Origin: an uncultured Ruminococcus sp.
GTDB taxonomy: Bacteria > Bacillota > Clostridia > Oscillospirales > Ruminococcaceae
Direction of reading: 5' to 3'
DNA length: 35,974 nt
Assembly (NCBI GenBank): GCA_900550695.1
Contig: URTF01000014.1
Location: forward strand, 1 to 35,974
Both the position numbers and the translations under genes were made by a program. How positions within the stretch are numbered: the stretch's first letter is position 1; every line of letters starts with the position of its first letter. The notes under the pieces are model-generated. The model made no database searches. It saw only the letters and a program-made list of their open reading frames with translations, and had not been told where the DNA came from. Of this stretch, positions 31,327-35,974 are shown in pieces.

Positions 31327-33153
31327 ATGAGAAAAAATTTTTTCAGATCGTTTATCAGCACACTCCTTGCTCTTATGATGATAGTGACAGTTGCAGTTGT
31401 TCCGTCATCTGCAGCCACGGTCAAACTCAGCAAGTCAGCGATCACGCTTACGAAGGGCTATTCCACTACCCTTTCCGTAAGCGGCACGACTAACAGCGTC
31501 ACATGGACAACGGGAAACAAGAACGTTGCCACCGTTTCAGGCAAGGGCAAAGTCGTAGGCAAGGGCGTTGGCTCTACTTACATTTATGCAAAGGTCAATT
31601 CTTCTACGCTCAAGTGCAAGGTAACCGTTGTTGCGGGCAAGATCGCTGTAGGAACGAACAGCCTTGAGCTTACACCGGGCGATACGGCAAAAGTCCGCAT
31701 CAAAGCTCTCGGTACACACAGCATTTCCGCAAGCACGACCGACAAGACTGTCGCAAAGGTGTCATGGTCGGGTGCAAAGTTCAGCGGAAATTATATCAAC
31801 CTCACAATAAAGGCTGTCGGCGCAGGCACAGCAAGGGTCAAGGTCTATGCAAAGAAGTATCCAAAGACTATCTATAAGTACATTACAGTAGATGTTATCG
31901 GCGAAGATGACGATGATGATATCATTGATGACGGCAGCGGAGATAACGGCAATAATGACAACACCGGCGTAAGCGGAAAGCTCCAGTCGAGCGTTTCGTC
32001 CATAAGCGTTGCAGAGGGCGGCACACAGTCGTTCACAGTATACGCATCTTCCGCAAGCCTTCTTTCCAGCCTTAAGGTGACAACTTCAAGCTTATTCGGT
32101 TTCGGCGTAAAGACGACCGTTGACACGGCGAGAAATGCACTTGTAGTTACAGTTATGGGCTACAGTGCGGAAACGGGAACGCTCAAGATCACTTCATCTT
32201 CGGACAGCAGTGTTTCGCTCACGATCCCCGTAACCGTTACGGCTGACGTTCAGTACTACAAGCTCCTTACAACAAAGCCGACAACAAAGATCCTTCAGAC
32301 AGACACAGTAATTGCATTCCAGAACGGAACAACGACATACTATATGCTCGTTCCTTACGGCTATGATCCCGCATACGCAAACACAGTTGCTGCAAAGTCT
32401 ATCAACTCCTACAGCTACAACCTCGTTTATGATTCAGCACCGCAGAAGAAACTCAGCAACGATCAGGTCGTTACAAAGAATGTTGTATTCAACGGCACGA
32501 CCCAGACAAGATATATCCTTGCACAGTTTGGTTATGACAGTGCGTTCATTGATACTCTCTTTGCAAAATACTGCGGAAACTACGAGTATTACACGGTCTA
32601 TACCGAAAAGCCGACACTCTCCACATGGACAGATGAAGTTCTTTCATGGAATATCACAAAGACAAATGCAGCGACCGGAAAGAATGAAAGCTCCGCAAGA
32701 TATATGCTTGTTCCTATGGGCTATGACGAAACAAAGGCAAATGATATCAAGGAAAAGGACATGAACACTAACGTTGCTGCCCTCACCTATACTGTATACA
32801 GCACTCTTCCCGCAGTTGATCCTATCAGCTACAGAGTTATCCAGTGGGTAAGAGGCACAAACGAGAACAGATACATGGTCGTTCCTTCTACGGGCTGCAA
32901 CTATGTAAAGAGAAACGATATCGTTCGCAAGGACGTTGGATATTTCAGCTACTATGTAGTATATTCCGATAAGCCAACGATCAAGAATTCCGATGTTGAG
33001 GCGATTTATCAGCTCACACTTCAGATCGACGGAATGCCGACTGACGTTTATATCCTCTACAATCCGAAGGACACTGATTATCAGACAAAGATCAATGCTG
33101 CCGTCAGCGGTGCATCCGCATATATCGGTACTCCACAGGGTTCGGTAAAGTAA
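31327..33153 (+). CDS. Secreted BIG2 (Ig-like) protein with C-terminal repeats, paralogue B
   Basis: A 608-aa paralogue of the preceding protein. The signal peptide MRKNFFRSFISTLLALMMIV ends near VPSSAA. The BIG2 domain is at about residues 31-103 (LSKSAITLTKGYSTTLSVSG), with a second Ig-like domain to about 190. An acidic Asp/Gly/Asn linker follows at about 192-213, then a third Ig-like domain to about 308. Five repeats of about 55 residues fill the rest; three carry the pattern R/YYMLVPxGYDxAxAN or close variants, and each starts with a Y-x-x-Y/V-Y-x-x-x-P turn. CAGGAGG precedes the ATG. No anchor motif is visible. Codon use is regular for the window. Confidence 0.86.
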   Translation: MRKNFFRSFISTLLALMMIVTVAVVPSSAATVKLSKSAITLTKGYSTTLSVSGTTNSVTWTTGNKNVATVSGKGKVVGKGVGSTYIYAKVNSSTLKCKVTVVAGKIAVGTNSLELTPGDTAKVRIKALGTHSISASTTDKTVAKVSWSGAKFSGNYINLTIKAVGAGTARVKVYAKKYPKTIYKYITVDVIGEDDDDDIIDDGSGDNGNNDNTGVSGKLQSSVSSISVAEGGTQSFTVYASSASLLSSLKVTTSSLFGFGVKTTVDTARNALVVTVMGYSAETGTLKITSSSDSSVSLTIPVTVTADVQYYKLLTTKPTTKILQTDTVIAFQNGTTTYYMLVPYGYDPAYANTVAAKSINSYSYNLVYDSAPQKKLSNDQVVTKNVVFNGTTQTRYILAQFGYDSAFIDTLFAKYCGNYEYYTVYTEKPTLSTWTDEVLSWNITKTNAATGKNESSARYMLVPMGYDETKANDIKEKDMNTNVAALTYTVYSTLPAVDPISYRVIQWVRGTNENRYMVVPSTGCNYVKRNDIVRKDVGYFSYYVVYSDKPTIKNSDVEAIYQLTLQIDGMPTDVYILYNPKDTDYQTKINAAVSGASAYIGTPQGSVK

Positions 33154-33161
33154 AATTTTCG

Positions 33162-33189
33162 GGAGCGTTCCATTCGGAACGCTCCTTTT
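33162..33189 (+). terminator. Terminator after the second BIG2 gene
   Basis: A perfect stem GGAGCGTTCC (33162-33171) with GGAACGCTCC (33176-33185) around a 4-nt loop, followed by TTTT. Confidence 0.88.
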
Positions 33190-33270
33190 GCTTTATATAA
33201 TGCTATAACGTAATATTCTATGGTGATTTCCCGAAAATGCACCTTTTTTGTGAATTTTTACGATTTGCTA

Positions 33271-33299
33271 TTGACTTGAAGCTTTTTATATGATATAAT
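33271..33299 (+). promoter_or_regulatory. Promoter of the SAM riboswitch-metK unit
   Basis: TTGACT (33271-33276), a 17-base spacer and TATAAT (33294-33299). The transcript would begin around the base of the riboswitch. Confidence 0.85.
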
Positions 33300-33307
33300 G
33301 TAGAAAA

Positions 33308-33472
33308 CTTATCAAGAGTGGCGGAGGAACTGGTCCTGTGAAGCCCGGCAACCTAATTGCGGAAAGTTATTTCTGACAGGAAAGGTGCTAAATCCTGCGG
33401 TGAAAAGCCGAGAGATGAGTAAGATTTGTCTTTAACGTCTGCGCTTGAAAGGTTTTTTCAGGTGCTTTTTTT
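33308..33472 (+). ncRNA. SAM-I (S-box) riboswitch with terminator
   Basis: The leader carries the S-box core: CTTATCAAGAGTGGCGGAGG, then ACTGGTCCTGTGAAGCCCGG, CAACC and later GGTGCTAAATCCTGC and GAGAGATGAGTAAG, which closes the first helix. The expression platform is a hairpin, GCGCTTGAA (33441-33449) with TTCAGGTGC (33457-33465), followed by seven T. S-adenosylmethionine binding is expected to favour this terminator and switch off metK. Confidence 0.95.
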
Positions 33473-33492
33473 ATTTTAAAGGAGGAATTTAA

Positions 33493-34671
33493 ATGTCAAA
33501 GAAGTTTTTTACATCGGAATCCGTAACTGAAGGTCATCCCGACAAAATATGCGACCAGATCTCGGACGCTGTTCTTGATGCTATCCTTAAAGAAGACCCA
33601 ATGGGCAGAGTTGCCTGCGAAACAGCCACTACAACGGGTATGATACTCTGTATGGGCGAAATTTCCACAGAATGTTATGTCGATATCCCTAAGATCGCAC
33701 GTCAGGTTGTCATTGATATCGGTTATGACCGTGCAAAGTTCGGTTTTGACGGACATACTTGCTCCGTTCTTACAGCGATAGACGAGCAGTCCGCAGATAT
33801 CGCACTCGGCGTTGACGAAGCTCTCGAACATAAGGAGGGCGAAAAGTCAGACCGCTTTATGACAGGTGCAGGCGATCAGGGTATGATGTTCGGATTTGCC
33901 TGCAACGAAACACCCGAGCTTATGCCAATGCCTATCTCGCTTGCACATAAGCTTGCAAAGAGATTGACCGAGGTTAGAAAGAACGGCACTATCCCTTATC
34001 TCCGTCCGGACGGAAAAACTCAGGTAACCGTTGAGTATGACGACAACAAGCCCGTTCGTGTGGATACGGTTGTTGTTTCAACACAGCACTCCGAAGCTGT
34101 TTCGCTCGAACAGATACGTGCCGATATCATCGAAAAGGTAATAAAGCCGATCATTCCCGAGGAACTCCTCGTTGATACAAAGTATTATGTAAATCCGACA
34201 GGACGTTTCGTTATCGGCGGACCTCAGGGCGACAGCGGTCTTACGGGCAGAAAGATCATCGTTGATACCTATGGCGGATACTCCCGTCACGGCGGCGGAG
34301 CTTTCAGCGGAAAAGACCCGACAAAGGTAGACAGAAGTGCGGCTTACGCAGCAAGATATGTCGCAAAGAACATCGTTGCGGCAGGACTTGCCGACAAATG
34401 TGAGATCGAGATAGCTTATGCTATCGGCAAGGCTGAACCCGTTTCCGTACTCGTTGACAGCTTCGGCACAGGCAAGGTTTCCGACGATAAGCTTTCCGAA
34501 GCAGTAAGTAAAGTGTTTGACCTCCGCCCTGCAGCAATAATTGAGACACTCGACCTGCGCAAACCGCAGTACAGACAGCTTGCGGCATACGGACACATGG
34601 GCAGAGAAGACCTCGGCGTTGCATGGGAAAAGACCGATAAGACCGAAGAGCTTAAAGCGGCTGTAAAGTAA
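33493..34671 (+). CDS. metK: S-adenosylmethionine synthetase MetK
   Basis: A 392-aa methionine adenosyltransferase of normal length, making S-adenosylmethionine from methionine and ATP in the cytoplasm. Family signatures are present: TSESVTEGHPDKICDQISDA at the N-terminus, GAGDQGMMFGFACNET in the middle and GGGAFSGKDPTKVDRSAAY near residues 258-276. The C-terminal DLRKPQYRQLAAYGHMGR is also typical. AAAGGAGG precedes the ATG. It is controlled by the upstream SAM-I riboswitch, giving end-product feedback, and ends at its own terminator. Confidence 0.97.
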   Translation: MSKKFFTSESVTEGHPDKICDQISDAVLDAILKEDPMGRVACETATTTGMILCMGEISTECYVDIPKIARQVVIDIGYDRAKFGFDGHTCSVLTAIDEQSADIALGVDEALEHKEGEKSDRFMTGAGDQGMMFGFACNETPELMPMPISLAHKLAKRLTEVRKNGTIPYLRPDGKTQVTVEYDDNKPVRVDTVVVSTQHSEAVSLEQIRADIIEKVIKPIIPEELLVDTKYYVNPTGRFVIGGPQGDSGLTGRKIIVDTYGGYSRHGGGAFSGKDPTKVDRSAAYAARYVAKNIVAAGLADKCEIEIAYAIGKAEPVSVLVDSFGTGKVSDDKLSEAVSKVFDLRPAAIIETLDLRKPQYRQLAAYGHMGREDLGVAWEKTDKTEELKAAVK

Positions 34672-34683
34672 TTCATATACATC

Positions 34684-34723
34684 AAAAACAGCGTGATATG
34701 CAAGTACATATCACGCTGTTTTT
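34684..34723. terminator. Bidirectional terminator between metK and ruvX
   Basis: AAAAACAGCGTGATATG (34684-34700) pairs with CATATCACGCTGTTTTT (34707-34723), a perfect long stem with A/T tails, between convergent genes. Confidence 0.92.
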
Positions 34724-35147
34724 AATTATTTTCACAATTTTTTCTGTATGCAAGATAGCTTTCAAGGATAATCACGGCGGCAACTGCGTCAACGACAGCT
34801 TTGCGCTTCTTTCCTCGGACGTTGGTTTCGTTCAGGTAGCCGTGTGCGGTTATCGTTGTGCGGCGTTCGTCCCACATTTTATGCTCAATTCCCGAAAGCT
34901 CGGACACAAGCCTGCCGAATTCGGTGCATTTTTCGGCACGTCCGCCCTCGCTGCCGTCCATATTTCTCGGCAGACCTACTATTATTAGTTCGGCTTGCTC
35001 TTTTTTTGCGAGTTCTGCGACCTTTGCGGCGCATTTTTCGGGGTTGTATTCGTTTATGACGGTCAGCGGCGAGGCGAGAAATTCGCTCTTGTCGCAGACG
35101 GCTATTCCCGTGCGTGCGTCGCCGTAGTCAACTGCAAGTATTCTCAT
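34722..35147 (-). CDS. ruvX: Putative Holliday junction resolvase RuvX (YqgF)
   Basis: A 141-aa RNase H-fold nuclease of the RuvX/YqgF family. The N-terminal MRILAVDYGDARTGIAVCD holds the catalytic Asp. IIVGLPRNMDGSEGGRAE is the next family block, then WDERRTTITA and the C-terminal VVDAVAAVIILESYL with the third acidic residue. Members act in 16S rRNA processing and possibly recombination. Its start overlaps the stop of the upstream phosphatase gene by one base (TAATG), indicating a two-gene operon. Confidence 0.94.
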   Translation of the reverse strand: MRILAVDYGDARTGIAVCDKSEFLASPLTVINEYNPEKCAAKVAELAKKEQAELIIVGLPRNMDGSEGGRAEKCTEFGRLVSELSGIEHKMWDERRTTITAHGYLNETNVRGKKRKAVVDAVAAVIILESYLAYRKNCENN

Positions 35148-35818
35148 TATTTCGATTCCTTTTCATCATATTTGCTCCAGTGCGAAAATGCGAGGGTCGA
35201 AGCCTCGGGCGGAAGATGCGAGCTGTCGTTTTTGAAGATTATTTTCGGGCGAAGCGCTTCGTCATATTCGATGAGCGAAACGGCGGTGTTGTCCGACCAG
35301 CCGACATCACCGAGCCTGTCGGCAGAGCCGAATTCGGCATACGAAAGATAGTTGCGGAGCGCACAGCCATGCGAAACGACAACGACGGTCTTTCCCTCAT
35401 TTTCACGGACGATGCTGTCAACGGCTTTTATCATGCGCTCGTAGACCTCGGACATTCGCTCGCTGCCCTCGACACTGAAGTTTTTCATATCGTTTTTCCA
35501 GAGGTCATGCTCGGCAGGATATTTTTTCTCGATATCCGTCCATAACATTCCCTCCCATACGCCGCCGTGTATCTCGATGATGCCGTCACACTCGGTTATT
35601 GGCAGTCTGAGCCGTGCATTTACGGCGTTTGCGGTCGCCATTGCCCGTTTGAGCGGACTGGAATAAATGGCGTCATAATCTATCGTTTCAAAGCGTTTTG
35701 CGAGGTATCCGAGCTGGATCTTGCCCTTTTCGCTGATATCGCAGTCGATCCTGCCCTGAAAAAATTCCTTGACGTTGCCCTCCGCTTCTGCGTGGCGGAC
35801 GAAATATACTTTAGTCAT
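35147..35818 (-). CDS. Histidine phosphatase family protein
   Basis: A 223-aa phosphoglycerate mutase-like phosphatase. The catalytic motif RHAEAEGN is at residues 8-15 with nucleophile H9. The segment YSSPLKRAMATANAV, the family block HGGVWEGM and a second histidine in VVVVSHGCALRNYL complete the active site. Substrate range of this family is wide (phosphosugars, alpha-ribazole-phosphate and others), so no specific role is claimed. AAAGGAAA precedes the ATG. It is translationally coupled to ruvX downstream. Confidence 0.92.
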   Translation of the reverse strand: MTKVYFVRHAEAEGNVKEFFQGRIDCDISEKGKIQLGYLAKRFETIDYDAIYSSPLKRAMATANAVNARLRLPITECDGIIEIHGGVWEGMLWTDIEKKYPAEHDLWKNDMKNFSVEGSERMSEVYERMIKAVDSIVRENEGKTVVVVSHGCALRNYLSYAEFGSADRLGDVGWSDNTAVSLIEYDEALRPKIIFKNDSSHLPPEASTLAFSHWSKYDEKESK

Positions 35819-35881
35819 AGCTTCATTTCCTTTCTCTATGAAATTATATCATATCCGCAAATTTATGTCAATTATGTCAAT

Positions 35882-35916
35882 AAAAAAACGCCCCCAACTC
35901 AAACGGTCGGGGGCGT
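35882..35916 (-). terminator. Minus-strand terminator of a gene entering from the right
   Basis: On the minus strand ACGCCCCC (35916-35909) pairs with GGGGGCGT (35895-35888), followed by TTTTTTTATT. No complete gene lies before it in the window, so it ends a minus-strand gene beyond the edge. Confidence 0.85.
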
Positions 35917-35940
35917 GTCTTATGCAGTTATTAAGCGCAT

Positions 35941-35974
35941 TTAAGCTGCAATGATAAACTCTGGATCAGTATCA
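35941..35974 (-). CDS. Possible C-terminal end of a minus-strand gene
   Basis: One minus-strand frame reads DTDPEFIIAA then stop (TAA at 35943-35941), 24 bases before the terminator at 35916. The spacing fits a gene end, but ten residues are too few to identify it; the other frames also stop nearby. Confidence 0.35.
   Translation of the reverse strand, partial: DTDPEFIIAA

Overview
The window looks like chromosomal DNA of an anaerobic, low-to-mid GC Firmicute, most likely a Ruminococcus-type member of the Oscillospiraceae. This is inferred from strong AGGAGG ribosome-binding sites, TTGACA-17-TATAAT promoters, many U-tailed hairpin terminators, a SAM-I riboswitch, a clostripain-type peptidase, Ig-like (BIG2) secreted proteins and general gene style. 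No rRNA, tRNA, CRISPR array, prophage or intact transposase was seen.

Region 1 (1-11.8 kb) is one nitrogen-acquisition locus on the + strand. A cytidylate-kinase-like gene is followed, across a terminator-like hairpin, by a complete urea ABC importer (urtABCDE). Next come two small unrecognised membrane proteins, then the urease genes ureAB (a gamma-beta fusion), ureC, ureE, ureF, ureG and ureD. UrtA-E would capture scarce urea, UreABC would hydrolyse it to ammonia, and UreEFGD would insert nickel. Three intra-locus hairpins (about 1025, 2420 and 6749) divide the transcript into blocks.

Region 2 (11.8-18.3 kb): a convergent methyl-accepting chemotaxis protein, then a two-gene ABC exporter. 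A consensus promoter, a 27-codon leader ORF and an intrinsic terminator precede the exporter, an arrangement that fits ribosome-mediated attenuation. A 58-aa membrane protein follows.

Region 3 (18.3-26.4 kb): a clostripain-family lipoprotein, a divergent ferredoxin/Crp-Fnr pair with a likely operator between them, a minus-strand cluster (lipoprotein, two PH-domain membrane paralogues, glycine-zipper protein), a divergent helix-turn-helix regulator and a MATE exporter.

Region 4 (26.4-36 kb): a membrane EAL phosphodiesterase, a YitT-family protein, two paralogous secreted BIG2 proteins with a C-terminal repeat I do not recognise, a SAM-I riboswitch with metK, then ruvX and a histidine phosphatase on the minus strand.

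The most distinctive non-gene signal is a dispersed MITE-like repeat of about 117 bp, with two full-length copies, one deleted copy and one copy cut by the window edge. Its inverted ends begin TACT(A/G)A and it is flanked by direct TTA/TAA triplets. Two copies sit exactly on TAA stop codons, where the duplicated triplet preserves the stop.
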